This document shows, piece after piece, positions 6,901 to 13,204 of a DNA stretch of 13,877 nt. Location: assembly GCF_030371825.1 (NCBI RefSeq), contig NZ_JAUDDM010000019.1; one strand, given 5' to 3'. Source of the DNA: Collinsella sp944321445. GTDB lineage: Bacteria; Actinomycetota; Coriobacteriia; Coriobacteriales; Coriobacteriaceae. The position numbers and the translations under genes are program-made. The notes beneath the pieces were generated by a model. That model ran no database searches. It was not told the DNA's origin and saw nothing but the letters and a program-made list of their open reading frames with translations. The first letter of the stretch is position 1; each line of letters starts with the position of its first letter.

Positions 6901-7178
6901 TTCATATTGATATCGATAATGAAACTCAAAATATTACGCTCTTACTCAAGAGCAATAAGGTAACTCCATGGGAATACGCTAACTCGCAGACTGAGTATGA
7001 ATTAAAGAAGATTCGGCAAGCTCAAGAACAATTGAAGCGGGTTAAACAGGAGGAGTTGTATCAACAAAAGCAACGTCAACGACGTCAGCAACAACGTACC
7101 AATTCTTTAATTAATGAAAAGGTACGTCAATTACATAAGAAGCAAAAAGGATTTGTTGATGATGGTCCTGATTTGTAG
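6897..7178 (+). CDS. Small basic coiled-coil protein ending the mob operon, function unknown
   Basis: A 93-residue protein starting in an ATGA overlap with the preceding stop, behind AAGGAG. The first 25 residues look like a small folded region. Residues about 33-80 are a highly charged Gln/Arg/Lys helix (QQKQRQRRQQQR). It ends in DDGPDL, closely matching the end of the relaxase (DAGPDF) although the two genes are otherwise unrelated in sequence. The tail match and the last-gene position suggest it works with or is transferred like the relaxase. The operon terminator follows at 7188. Confidence 0.72.
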   Translation: MIHIDIDNETQNITLLLKSNKVTPWEYANSQTEYELKKIRQAQEQLKRVKQEELYQQKQRQRRQQQRTNSLINEKVRQLHKKQKGFVDDGPDL

Positions 7179-7187
7179 ATTATATTT

Positions 7188-7221
7188 AGTACAGTAATTT
7201 TTTGATTGCTGTACTTTTTTT
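7188..7221 (+). terminator. Intrinsic terminator of the mob operon
   Basis: agtacagtaa (7188-7197) and ttgctgtact (7206-7215), ten pairs including one T-G that works only in plus-strand RNA, then seven T. Ten bases after the last mob stop. Confidence 0.85.
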
Positions 7222-7330
7222 ATTTTGATTTGTATAAGGTCATACATTAACAACATACATTATTATTACATTATATATACATTAGGAGGGGTCGAAATGC
7301 TGTAGTATCAATGGATGTAGCATAAATAAA
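7222..7330. other. AT-rich leader of the replication origin
   Basis: Very AT-rich stretch between the mob terminator and the iterons (acattatatatacatt near 7266-7283), suitable as the melting region of a theta origin. It also holds a strong AGGAGGG (7284-7290) followed at 7297 by ATG-CTG-TAG, a two-codon reading frame, which makes no product of note. Confidence 0.5.
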
Positions 7331-7418
7331 TACCATTTTAGTACGTCATTAATGCCACTTTAGTACGTCATTAATACCATTTTAGTACGTCATTAATACC
7401 ATTTTAGTACGTCATTTA
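7331..7418 (+). repeat. Replication origin iterons, four tandem 22-bp repeats
   Basis: Four head-to-tail 22-bp units at 7331, 7353, 7375 and 7397, sharing the core ttagtacgtcatt. Unit 2 differs at two bases near its start (tgccact for taccatt) and unit 4 at one near its end; a fifth unit breaks off after taccaa. Repeats of one DNA turn-pair (22 bp) just before a Rep_3 gene are the classic Rep binding array of iteron-controlled theta plasmids, used both for initiation and for copy control by handcuffing. Confidence 0.95.
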
Positions 7419-7427
7419 TACCAACAA

Positions 7428-7456
7428 TTGCAGAAAAAGTGCAAAAATGATATTAT
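7428..7456 (+). promoter_or_regulatory. Promoter of the rep gene
   Basis: TTGCAG (7428-7433), 17-base spacer, TATTAT (7451-7456). It starts ten bases after the last iteron, so Rep bound to the iterons could repress its own gene. Confidence 0.65.
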
Positions 7457-7484
7457 TCATGTATATTAACTTTAGGGGTGCGTT

Positions 7485-8261
7485 ATGGCAGTAGTTCAAA
7501 ACAGAAAAATGGATACAGCAATTAGCAATTTATTGAGTCGACAAAACTATTTAGTTACTCAAGCTAATGATTTGGCACGGTCGTTTGGTAATCTCACGAC
7601 CTTTGAGCATAAAGTTTTAGATTACTGCTTTAGCTTTGTTAAGGCGGAAGATACTAGTGAGCACACTTACACGGTTCATATGTTGGATATTATTCGTCAT
7701 CTTGGATTGAACACCTCTGGTAAGAATTACCAACGTGTAGGTGAAGCATTTCGAGCATTAAATACAAAAACAGCAATTTATTTACGGACGTACAAAAATG
7801 GTAAAAATGGAATTATCATGACTTCCCTATTTGATTATATTGAGATTATTGAAGATGGGAAGATAGAGTTCCAGTTTAGTAAGAAAGTAGCTCCGTTTGT
7901 ATTTGAATTAAAGCAAAACTTCTATTCGTTTAAGTTGTCGGAACTTTCAAACGTAAGGTCAAAATACGCACTCACGCTTCTTAAATTATGGAATGCTAAT
8001 TCAATGGGTAAATTAAAAAAAGCCACCATCAAAGGTAGCTTGGAAGAATGGCAAAGCTGGTTTCTGGGCTCTGATAAAGATGGAGAGCCAAAGAAATGGA
8101 GTGCTGGTCGTTTTCGCCAACGTGTTTTAGGGGTAAGCATTAAGGAATTAGGCGAACTTTACCCTAAAACGGTTTTCTATCTTACGACAGAGAAGAACGG
8201 AAGGAAGGTTACAGGATACCGATTAGATATAACTCCTGTTAAAACTGCACTAGATATTTAG
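7485..8261 (+). CDS. repB: Rep_3-family theta replication initiator
   Basis: Plasmid initiator that binds iterons and opens the origin. 258 residues, within the usual 250-320 of Rep_3 proteins. The N-terminal winged helix (about residues 20-130) includes LARSFGNLTTFEHKVLDYC and the EIIEDGKIEFQFSKKVAPFVFEL strand region. The typical central signature SNVRSKYALTLLKLW lies near residues 154-168. A second winged helix follows, with GRFRQRVLGVSIKEL (about 206-220) as its DNA-recognition part. Start ATG 7485 has AGGGG at 7474-7478. It lies directly downstream of four iterons and its own promoter and is followed by a terminator. Family assignment is firm; the nearest plasmid group cannot be named by eye. 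Confidence 0.93.
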   Translation: MAVVQNRKMDTAISNLLSRQNYLVTQANDLARSFGNLTTFEHKVLDYCFSFVKAEDTSEHTYTVHMLDIIRHLGLNTSGKNYQRVGEAFRALNTKTAIYLRTYKNGKNGIIMTSLFDYIEIIEDGKIEFQFSKKVAPFVFELKQNFYSFKLSELSNVRSKYALTLLKLWNANSMGKLKKATIKGSLEEWQSWFLGSDKDGEPKKWSAGRFRQRVLGVSIKELGELYPKTVFYLTTEKNGRKVTGYRLDITPVKTALDI

Positions 8262-8269
8262 TAAATAGC

Positions 8270-8827
8270 TTACCAGAAATGCCACCAAGATTTAGAGGTG
8301 GTTTTTTTAGTGTCTGACGTCTCTTGTACGGACTTTTTGTCTTTAGATGGCTCATTATTCGGCTCAGTGGTTTCACCGTCCACTACGGGGCTTTCTGGGC
8401 TTCCTGTGAGCGTTTTTATCTGCTGTTCCATACTTAGATGAAGTTTCTGAGCTTGGTCAGCTAATTGGTGCGCAGAGGCAATCTGTTCATCTTTCGCTCT
8501 TAATTGGTCCGTTAATATATCATTGTCGTGTACCAGTTGCTCATTTGCCTGTTTTAGTTGTTGAACTTGTTCTTTGAGTAAATCAACAACTTCATCATGC
8601 CTTTCTGCTTTATGATTAGTGTACTTTTCTTTTTCTTCCTTCCCTTTTCCGTTAAGGTAATGAGAAACGACGAATTCCTTGTCTTTCAAGGAATAGAACT
8701 TCTTCCCTCGTTTTTCTGTCTTTACGGGGTGTAAGTTATTGCTTTCGGCGAACTTGTCAAAGGTTGAACGAGCTATTCCCGCGTCTTTGATGATTTCATT
8801 GATAGTATATAACTTTTCTTCCGACAT
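8270..8827 (-). CDS. DUF536-like plasmid accessory protein: N-terminal HTH, coiled coil, WWHFW tail
   Basis: 185 residues. Residues 1-50 (LYTINEIIKDAGIARSTFDKFAES) look like a MerR-type helix-turn-helix. Residues about 75-137 form a continuous coiled coil (VVDLLKEQVQQLKQANEQL...), then a Pro/Ser/Thr/Lys-rich linker and a C terminus ending SWWHFW. This architecture and Trp-rich tail are those of the DUF536/RepC-like proteins found beside rep genes on theta plasmids of lactic acid bacteria, thought to aid stability or segregation; that family link is from memory. ATG at 8827 has AAGGAGG upstream. It runs convergent to rep. An iteron-like tacgtcgttaa (8842-8852) sits just upstream of its ribosome binding site. 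Confidence 0.82.
   Translation of the reverse strand: MSEEKLYTINEIIKDAGIARSTFDKFAESNNLHPVKTEKRGKKFYSLKDKEFVVSHYLNGKGKEEKEKYTNHKAERHDEVVDLLKEQVQQLKQANEQLVHDNDILTDQLRAKDEQIASAHQLADQAQKLHLSMEQQIKTLTGSPESPVVDGETTEPNNEPSKDKKSVQETSDTKKTTSKSWWHFW
8282..8308 (+). terminator. rep terminator embedded in the 3' end of the convergent gene
   Basis: ccacc (8282-8286), ten-base loop, ggtgg (8297-8301), then seven T. The short GC stem falls within the Thr-Lys-Ser-Trp-Trp codons of the opposite-strand gene, so the rep terminator and that protein's C terminus share the same bases. Confidence 0.7.
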
Positions 8828-8935
8828 ACTTCCGTCCTCCTTACGTCGTTAAAATCCTTGCAATATTCATATTTATTTTATCATAAAAGAAGTTACACCT
8901 ATTATGAGGGAAGAAGGTTGAAAGTTAGACTACAG

Positions 8936-8956
8936 TAACTATTTAATAGTTATAAT
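8936..8956 (+). promoter_or_regulatory. Candidate -10 box with overlapping palindrome upstream of the restriction-modification gene
   Basis: TATAAT at 8951-8956 with no good -35 at normal distance. The palindrome taactat/atagtta (8936-8942, 8946-8952) touches the -10 box, so it may be an operator. AAAGGG (8973-8978) is the ribosome binding site of the gene starting at 8987. Confidence 0.4.
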
Positions 8957-8986
8957 AAATATAAACAGCATGAAAGGGATTATATT

Positions 8987-11800
8987 ATGCCAACGCGACA
9001 ACAAGCAGCACGAGAATTTGTAAAGACATGGTCTTCTGATAAGAAAGGACGAGAAGACGCTGATCGACAGACCTTTTGGAATGACTTATTGCAACGGGTC
9101 TATGGAATTGATAATTACTATGATTACATTACATATGAGAAAGATGTTCAGGTGAAAGCCGATGGGAAAGTAACCACTAGAAGGATTGATGGGTATATTC
9201 CTTCCACTAAAACCATGGTAGAAATGAAAGGAAAAAACATTAAGGACTTATCAAAGCCTATTATTCAGTCTGGAGGAGATGAATTAACACCATTTGAACA
9301 AGCTAAGAGATATGCTAACTTCCTGCCTAACAGTGAACAACCACGCTGGATTTTAGTTTCTAATTTTAATGAAATTGATATCCATGATATGGAACGCCCA
9401 CTTGACGAACCAAAAGTTATTAAACTGGAAGATTTACCTAAAAAGGTAAAATCATTGGAGTTCATGGTTGATGCTAATCAGCAACAAGTCATTGATGAAA
9501 AGCAGCTATCAGTGGACGCAGGTAACCTGGTAGCAAAGATTTACAATGAGCTAACCAACGCCTATGCAGCAGGTCGGGGTATTGATGTTAATGAGCCTCG
9601 AATCCAGCGAAGCCTTAATATGCTGATTGTTCGGCTTGTTTTTTTACTGTATGCCGATGATAGTAATTTATTTGGCAAGGAAGACATTTTCCAAGCATTT
9701 ATTGAACGACGTGAACCACGTGATATTCGGCGTGACCTTAGCGAACTATTTAAGGTGCTAGACCAGCCAGAAGAACAACGTGACCCTTATCTTGATGATG
9801 AATTTAACCAATTTGCTTACGTTAATGGTGGAATGTTTTCAGATGAAAATGTTATTATTCCGCAATTTACCGACGAGTTGAAGCAATTAATTGTGGAAGA
9901 TGCTGGTTATGGATTTGATTGGTCAGGTATTAGTCCAACAATTTTTGGGGCAGTCTTTGAAAGTACCTTGAACCCTGAAACTCGACGGTCTGGTGGTATG
10001 CACTATACCTCTATTGAGAACATTCATAAGGTTATTGACCCATTGTTCTTGAATGATTTACACGAGGAATTCGACAAAATTCAAAATATGGGTAATCGCA
10101 AGCAACGGGTAACCCGTGCTAAGGAGTTCAGAGATAAACTAGGAAAGTTAAAATTCTTTGACCCTGCTTGTGGCTCAGGGAACTTCTTAACTGAAACATA
10201 CTTATCTTTACGTAGGATGGAAAACGAATGCTTAAGGATTATTGTTGGTAATCAAGGTGCTTTAGCTTTAACTGATGAGAGTGAACCTAAAGTTAAAATT
10301 CAAAACTTCTACGGGATTGAAATTAACGACTTTGCCGTGTCTGTTGCCCGGACAGCTATGTGGATTGCGGAAAGTCAAATGTGGGAACAAACCAAGGATA
10401 TTACATTCGCTAATAAGGATTTTCTTCCTTTGGATAGTAATGATTCTATCTATGAAGGTAATGCATTACGCATGGATTGGAGCGATATAATTAAGCCTTA
10501 TGAGCTGAACTATATTATGGGGAATCCGCCATTTATTGGGAAAAAAGAACAAACTTCTTCTCAAAAAGAAGACCTTAAAACCATATTTGATAATCAACGT
10601 ATAGGAACATTAGATTATGTTACCGGGTGGTACAAAAAAGCTGCAGATTATATTAAAGGACATTCTATTCGTGTTGCTTTTGTATCTACAAATAGTATTA
10701 CACAAGGTGAGCAGGTGGTTCGTCTTTGGATCTTACTTAAGAAGTATGATTTAACCATTAATTTTGCCTACCGTACTTTTGTTTGGAACAATGAAGCTAA
10801 GCATAAGGCTCATGTACACGTTGTTATCATTGGTTTTTCTAATAAAGACTTTGCAACTGATACTAAAGACATATTTACAGATAACGATTCAATTATTACC
10901 GCAACAACTATTAATCCGTACTTGCTTGACGCCCCAACAGTTTTAATAAAAAGTAGTTCTAAGCCCATTAGTTCTGTTGAACCAATGAATTACGGTAGTA
11001 TGCCAATTGATGATGGAAATCTAATTCTTAGTTCTGAAGAAAAGGAGCATTTATTAAGTAATGACCCATTATTGAAAAAATTTATAAGGCCATATTACGG
11101 CGGTAGAGAAATTTTACATAGCACTCCACGATATTGTTTATGGTTAGTGGGTATTACTCCAGCAGATTTGCGAAGCCACCCTTCAATTATTAAATATATC
11201 GACGCAACAAGGGAATTTCGAGAAGCTAGCCACCGACCAGGTACTCTTAAGGCGGCAGAACGTCCAGCAGAATTTGGCGAAATTAGGCAACCAAAAAGTG
11301 GACAAGTTATTGTTCTACCTAAAGTATCCAGTGAAAGAAGAAAGTACATTCCAATTGAATACATGGATTCAAAAAATATTATTAATGGTAGTGCTTTAAT
11401 GATTCAAAATGCCAATTTATATATGTTTGGAGTGCTCAACTCAGTAGTACACAATGCTTGGATGAGAGTGGTTGCTGGTAGAATGAAATCAGATTATCAA
11501 TATTCAGCTAAAATTGTTTATAATAATTTTCCATGGCCAGAGATAGATAATCGTCAAAAAGACGCCATTGTTAAGACTGCTCAAGGAATTATTAGTGCTA
11601 GGAAAGATGATCCCGATGCAACACTAGCGGAATTATATGATCCTAAGAACTTTGAAAATATTGAAATTAGTCTAAGACAAGCTCATGAAGCCAACGATAA
11701 AGCAGTTCTTAAAGCATATGGACTTAAACCATCGGCAACTGAACCCGAAATAGTCCAGCATTTGTTTAAAATGTACGAGCAACTAACTAGTAGTAAATAA
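8987..11800 (+). CDS. MmeI-like Type IIL single-chain restriction-modification enzyme
   Basis: 937 residues, close to MmeI (about 919). An N-terminal PD-(D/E)XK nuclease has D68 then E79-M-K81, the D-x10-ExK spacing seen in MmeI-type enzymes. A helical connector follows (about 180-330). The N6-adenine methyltransferase core has motif X GMHYTS (337-342), motif I DPACGSGNF (392-400), FYGIEIN (441-447) and motif IV NPPF (513-516). The C-terminal 300 residues would be the target-recognition domain, with a final helical tail. One protein cuts and methylates, and the target sequence is set by the C-terminal part, so it cannot be read off here. All catalytic motifs are intact. It has its own promoter region, with no separate methylase or specificity gene. 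On a plasmid it would act both as phage defence and as a maintenance system. A methylase-only PglX-like role is less likely given the intact nuclease motif. Confidence 0.92.
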   Translation: MPTRQQAAREFVKTWSSDKKGREDADRQTFWNDLLQRVYGIDNYYDYITYEKDVQVKADGKVTTRRIDGYIPSTKTMVEMKGKNIKDLSKPIIQSGGDELTPFEQAKRYANFLPNSEQPRWILVSNFNEIDIHDMERPLDEPKVIKLEDLPKKVKSLEFMVDANQQQVIDEKQLSVDAGNLVAKIYNELTNAYAAGRGIDVNEPRIQRSLNMLIVRLVFLLYADDSNLFGKEDIFQAFIERREPRDIRRDLSELFKVLDQPEEQRDPYLDDEFNQFAYVNGGMFSDENVIIPQFTDELKQLIVEDAGYGFDWSGISPTIFGAVFESTLNPETRRSGGMHYTSIENIHKVIDPLFLNDLHEEFDKIQNMGNRKQRVTRAKEFRDKLGKLKFFDPACGSGNFLTETYLSLRRMENECLRIIVGNQGALALTDESEPKVKIQNFYGIEINDFAVSVARTAMWIAESQMWEQTKDITFANKDFLPLDSNDSIYEGNALRMDWSDIIKPYELNYIMGNPPFIGKKEQTSSQKEDLKTIFDNQRIGTLDYVTGWYKKAADYIKGHSIRVAFVSTNSITQGEQVVRLWILLKKYDLTINFAYRTFVWNNEAKHKAHVHVVIIGFSNKDFATDTKDIFTDNDSIITATTINPYLLDAPTVLIKSSSKPISSVEPMNYGSMPIDDGNLILSSEEKEHLLSNDPLLKKFIRPYYGGREILHSTPRYCLWLVGITPADLRSHPSIIKYIDATREFREASHRPGTLKAAERPAEFGEIRQPKSGQVIVLPKVSSERRKYIPIEYMDSKNIINGSALMIQNANLYMFGVLNSVVHNAWMRVVAGRMKSDYQYSAKIVYNNFPWPEIDNRQKDAIVKTAQGIISARKDDPDATLAELYDPKNFENIEISLRQAHEANDKAVLKAYGLKPSATEPEIVQHLFKMYEQLTSSK

Positions 11801-11809
11801 TTCATTCCA

Positions 11810-11818
11810 TGTTATAAT
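11810..11818 (+). promoter_or_regulatory. Promoter of the antitoxin RNA
   Basis: Extended -10 TGTTATAAT just after the restriction-modification stop codon; -35 is poor. Expected start near 11825. A strong short promoter is what the unstable antisense RNA of a par-type system needs. Confidence 0.6.
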
Positions 11819-11825
11819 ATCTATA

Positions 11826-11839
11826 GAGATTAAGTCGTT
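11826..11839 (+). repeat. Direct repeat gagattaagtcgtt, antitoxin copy
   Basis: Identical to 11991..12004. This copy is at the 5' end of the predicted antitoxin RNA; the other overlaps the toxin coding start on the opposite strand. Confidence 0.8.
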
Positions 11840-11860
11840 ATGAGGTTCATAGCGCAACAC

Positions 11861-11899
11861 AAAAGCCCCCAGCAAGGTCCGAAGATGCTGAGGGCTTTT
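11861..11899. terminator. Bidirectional terminator shared by toxin mRNA and antitoxin RNA
   Basis: aaaagcccccagca (11861-11874) and tgctgagggctttt (11886-11899), 13 of 14 pairs, with A run on the left and T run on the right so it works on both strands. It also ends transcription from the restriction-modification gene. Confidence 0.85.
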
Positions 11900-11929
11900 A
11901 TTGTGGGCTTGTTGCCGTTCGATTACTCG

Positions 11930-12016
11930 TTAATGGTGTCGGTTGTTAAGCCACCAGCTGAACCATACTACGATGAGCGAACTAACGAGCGAGATTAAGT
12001 CGTTTAAAAGGTCCAT
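11930..12016 (-). CDS. Fst/Lpt-like type I toxin, 28 residues
   Basis: Small membrane toxin candidate. The peptide begins MDLLNDLISLVSSL, continues with a hydrophobic stretch (LIVVWFSWWL) and ends in a short polar/basic tail (NNRHH): one membrane segment and a charged C terminus, as in Fst of pAD1 and Lpt of lactobacilli (about 29-35 residues). GAGAGGGGG lies just before the ATG at 12016. The gene is convergent to a small RNA across a shared terminator, with direct repeats covering the start codon. It is too short for ordinary gene calling. Toxins of this family damage the membrane if the plasmid, and with it the short-lived antitoxin RNA, is lost. The call rests on layout and topology; identity to known Fst is not established. 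Confidence 0.72.
   Translation of the reverse strand: MDLLNDLISLVSSLIVVWFSWWLNNRHH
11991..12004 (+). repeat. Direct repeat gagattaagtcgtt, toxin copy
   Basis: Same 14 bases as 11826..11839. On the minus strand it encodes residues 4-8 of the toxin; similarity continues through ggtccatagc, which contains the complement of the start codon. Confidence 0.8.
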
Positions 12017-12063
12017 AGCCACCACCCCCTCTCTATCACGACAAGGGGACGAACGACTTTATA

Positions 12064-12072
12064 ATTGTACCA
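12064..12072 (-). promoter_or_regulatory. Promoter of the toxin mRNA
   Basis: On the minus strand TGGTACAAT is an extended -10. Expected start near 12057 gives an mRNA of about 200 bases to the shared terminator, similar to the par RNAI length. The plus strand here also carries taccattttag, an iteron-like word (12068-12078). Confidence 0.5.
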
Positions 12073-12088
12073 TTTTAGATTAGAAACA

Positions 12089-12667
12089 TTATTTTTGATT
12101 AGAACGAATTTGGCGGCGGATTCGCTTCACAGTACTCTCACTAACGCTAGTAGCAAGTGCTGTTTCGCGGATTGAATGAGTTAAAGAAAATTCATAGATA
12201 CTCTTATACCTATCAGTAATACAGCGCCGAGGACGGCCCTCGTGGAAATTAGGATTATGTTTCTTAGAATAAGCTTTACCACGAGCAAGCCTATCAACAA
12301 TCATGTCATGTTCAAATTCAGCCATAACAGTTAGAAAATTAAAAAGCATCTTACCCATCATGTTGGATTTATTCACATATCCGCTCAATTGAATGATATA
12401 AACTTTAACACCACGCTCAAGCAAATCATCGACAATATCCACGGCGACCTTAACAGAACGGCCAATTCGGTCAACCTTGGTAAAAAAGACCTCATCACCC
12501 GGTTGTAGTTTAGAAGATAGTTTTTGCCATTGGGGACGGTCTGCTTTAGTACCTGTAAACTTTTCAGAGTAAATCTTGTCATCAGCTATTCCAGCCTGCT
12601 TTAGTTCACTAATCTGTTCATGTAAATCTTGTGATGTGCCACTAACACGGGCATAACCATATTTCAT
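12089..12667 (-). CDS. Serine recombinase, resolvase/invertase family
   Basis: 192 residues from ATG 12667; a GTG at 12676 adds three. The catalytic domain begins KYGYARVSGTSQ with nucleophile S9, and the second active-site cluster is DRIGRS (R67, R70). The long E-helix region (MMGKMLFNFLTVMAEFEHDMIVDRL) carries the dimer interface. The C-terminal helix-turn-helix IRETALATSVSESTVKRIRRQ is the DNA-reading part. Size and domains fit the small Tn3-type resolvases that separate plasmid dimers. A res-like palindrome lies about 75 bases upstream. Its ribosome binding site is weak (GAAATGAAG), which fits low expression. No transposase gene or transposon ends accompany it, so multimer resolution is the likely role. 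Confidence 0.9.
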   Translation of the reverse strand: MKYGYARVSGTSQDLHEQISELKQAGIADDKIYSEKFTGTKADRPQWQKLSSKLQPGDEVFFTKVDRIGRSVKVAVDIVDDLLERGVKVYIIQLSGYVNKSNMMGKMLFNFLTVMAEFEHDMIVDRLARGKAYSKKHNPNFHEGRPRRCITDRYKSIYEFSLTHSIRETALATSVSESTVKRIRRQIRSNQK

Positions 12668-12741
12668 ACTTTGCACTTCATTTCTGAGCTAAGTTTTTGA
12701 ACTATGCTCATTTACTATTAAACCACGCCCTTTAACATAGG

Positions 12742-12763
12742 TCAATTACTGGACAGTAATTGA
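12742..12763. other. Candidate res subsite / resolvase operator palindrome
   Basis: tcaattact (12742-12750), spacer ggac, agtaattga (12755-12763), perfect 9-bp arms, about 75 bases upstream of the resolvase start. Resolvases bind such sites upstream of their own genes for recombination and self-repression. No clear second and third subsite stood out in 12668..12902, and I see no gene in 12764..12902. Confidence 0.45.
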
Positions 12764-12909
12764 ACCAAGCATATTTATTTTCCTTAATAAAATCTTAATG
12801 TTTAACATGTGTAATTTGATAATGACCATTACGACAAAGGGTAACAACTTTTTTAGCATTACATATGAAATTGGTTGATGTCATATTTTTTTCTGAAATG
12901 AGCTATAAT

Positions 12910-12946
12910 AAAAAAAGAGTAGCAGTTCGACCAAAAACTACTACCC
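12910..12946 (-). terminator. Terminator of the minus-strand small RNA
   Basis: On the minus strand, gggtagtag and ctgctactc form nine pairs (two G-U) around a 12-base loop, followed by seven T. On the plus strand two of these would be mismatches, so it reads leftward. Confidence 0.6.
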
Positions 12947-13060
12947 GTAAGCCAAAAACATTAACTACGAAAATCGACCAAAACATCGTAGCTAACACCA
13001 TAATCAATTACCAATAAACCACAAAAGCCACCAATCAAACAGCTTTAATCGTTTATTGCT
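12910..13060 (-). ncRNA. Predicted minus-strand small RNA upstream of polB (about 150 nt)
   Basis: A minus-strand promoter (TTGACT/TACAAT, 13096 to 13067) and a minus-strand terminator (hairpin 12946-12917 with U7) bracket about 150 bases. It contains two hairpins whose loops share UUUUGGUCGA. Both hairpins have pairs that are G-U in minus-strand RNA but mismatches (A-C) in plus-strand RNA, so the structure is selected on the minus strand. One arm (UUAGCUACGA, complement of 12986-12995) can pair with the loop of the polB attenuator (13171-13180) over ten bases with one G-U. It may therefore regulate polB in trans. Not a recognised RNA family. Confidence 0.5.
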
Positions 13061-13066
13061 ATCTAT

Positions 13067-13096
13067 ATTGTAAATAGTTATATAATTGAAAGTCAA
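13067..13096 (-). promoter_or_regulatory. Promoter of the minus-strand small RNA
   Basis: On the minus strand TTGACT (13096-13091), 18-base spacer, TACAAT (13072-13067). Its -35 box touches the -35 of the rightward polB promoter (ttgaaagtcaa, 13086-13096), so the two promoters probably compete. Confidence 0.55.
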
Positions 13097-13122
13097 TGAA
13101 AATATACTTTATTATAAAGTAT
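13086..13122 (+). promoter_or_regulatory. Candidate polB promoter with palindromic operator
   Basis: TTGAAA (13086-13091), 18-base spacer, TATTAT (13110-13115). The -10 lies inside a perfect palindrome atactttat-t-ataaagtat (13104-13122), a likely operator. Two ten-base tandem units ending tttacact (13123-13130, 13133-13140) and an iteron-like word on the minus strand (accattttagt, 13148-13138) follow. Confidence 0.5.
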
Positions 13123-13159
13123 TTTACACTACTTTACACTAAAATGGTGTTACTTAAAT

Positions 13160-13204
13160 GTCTCCTTCTTTCGTAGTTAATGCGTAAAGAAAGGGGACTT
13201 TTTT
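13160..13204 (+). promoter_or_regulatory. Terminator-like hairpin covering the polB ribosome binding site (candidate attenuator)
   Basis: gtctccttcttt (13160-13171) pairs with aaagaaaggggac (13186-13198), 12 pairs with one bulged A and one G-U that works only in plus-strand RNA, then six T and the ATG at 13205. The right arm contains the AAAGGGG ribosome binding site. The loop, cgtagttaatgcgt, starts a 14-base perfect complement of 12959-12972. The hairpin could stop transcription, block ribosomes, or both, and the loop offers a contact point for the small RNA. Confidence 0.6.

Larger units (their letters stand above)
11825..11903 (+). ncRNA. Candidate antisense antitoxin RNA (RNAII-like) of a type I toxin-antitoxin locus
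   Basis: A predicted transcript of about 75-80 bases from the extended -10 at 11810 to the hairpin at 11861-11899. Its 5' part, gagattaagtcgtt followed by ggttcatagc, repeats the sequence at 11991..12019 (14 of 14 identical, then mostly alike), which is the antisense of the toxin start region. It could therefore pair in trans with the toxin mRNA over the start codon and block translation. Direct repeats at both ends and a shared terminator are the layout of par from pAD1. Confidence 0.65.

Noticed and set aside
7331..7418. CRISPR array
   Set aside because: The 22-bp units are directly contiguous with no spacers and sit before a rep gene; they are iterons.
12089..12667. Resolvase as part of a Tn3-type transposon
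   Set aside because: No transposase gene or 38-bp-type ends are present; multimer resolution explains it.
12903..13001. 32-codon hydrophobic minus-strand frame in the predicted small RNA
   Set aside because: No ribosome binding site, and it runs through the terminator hairpin and T run; the hydrophobicity comes from U-rich sequence.
12865..13017. 50-codon plus-strand frame upstream of polB
   Set aside because: No ribosome binding site, and the repeated tcgaccaaaa falls in different frames within it, so RNA structure on the other strand explains the sequence better.
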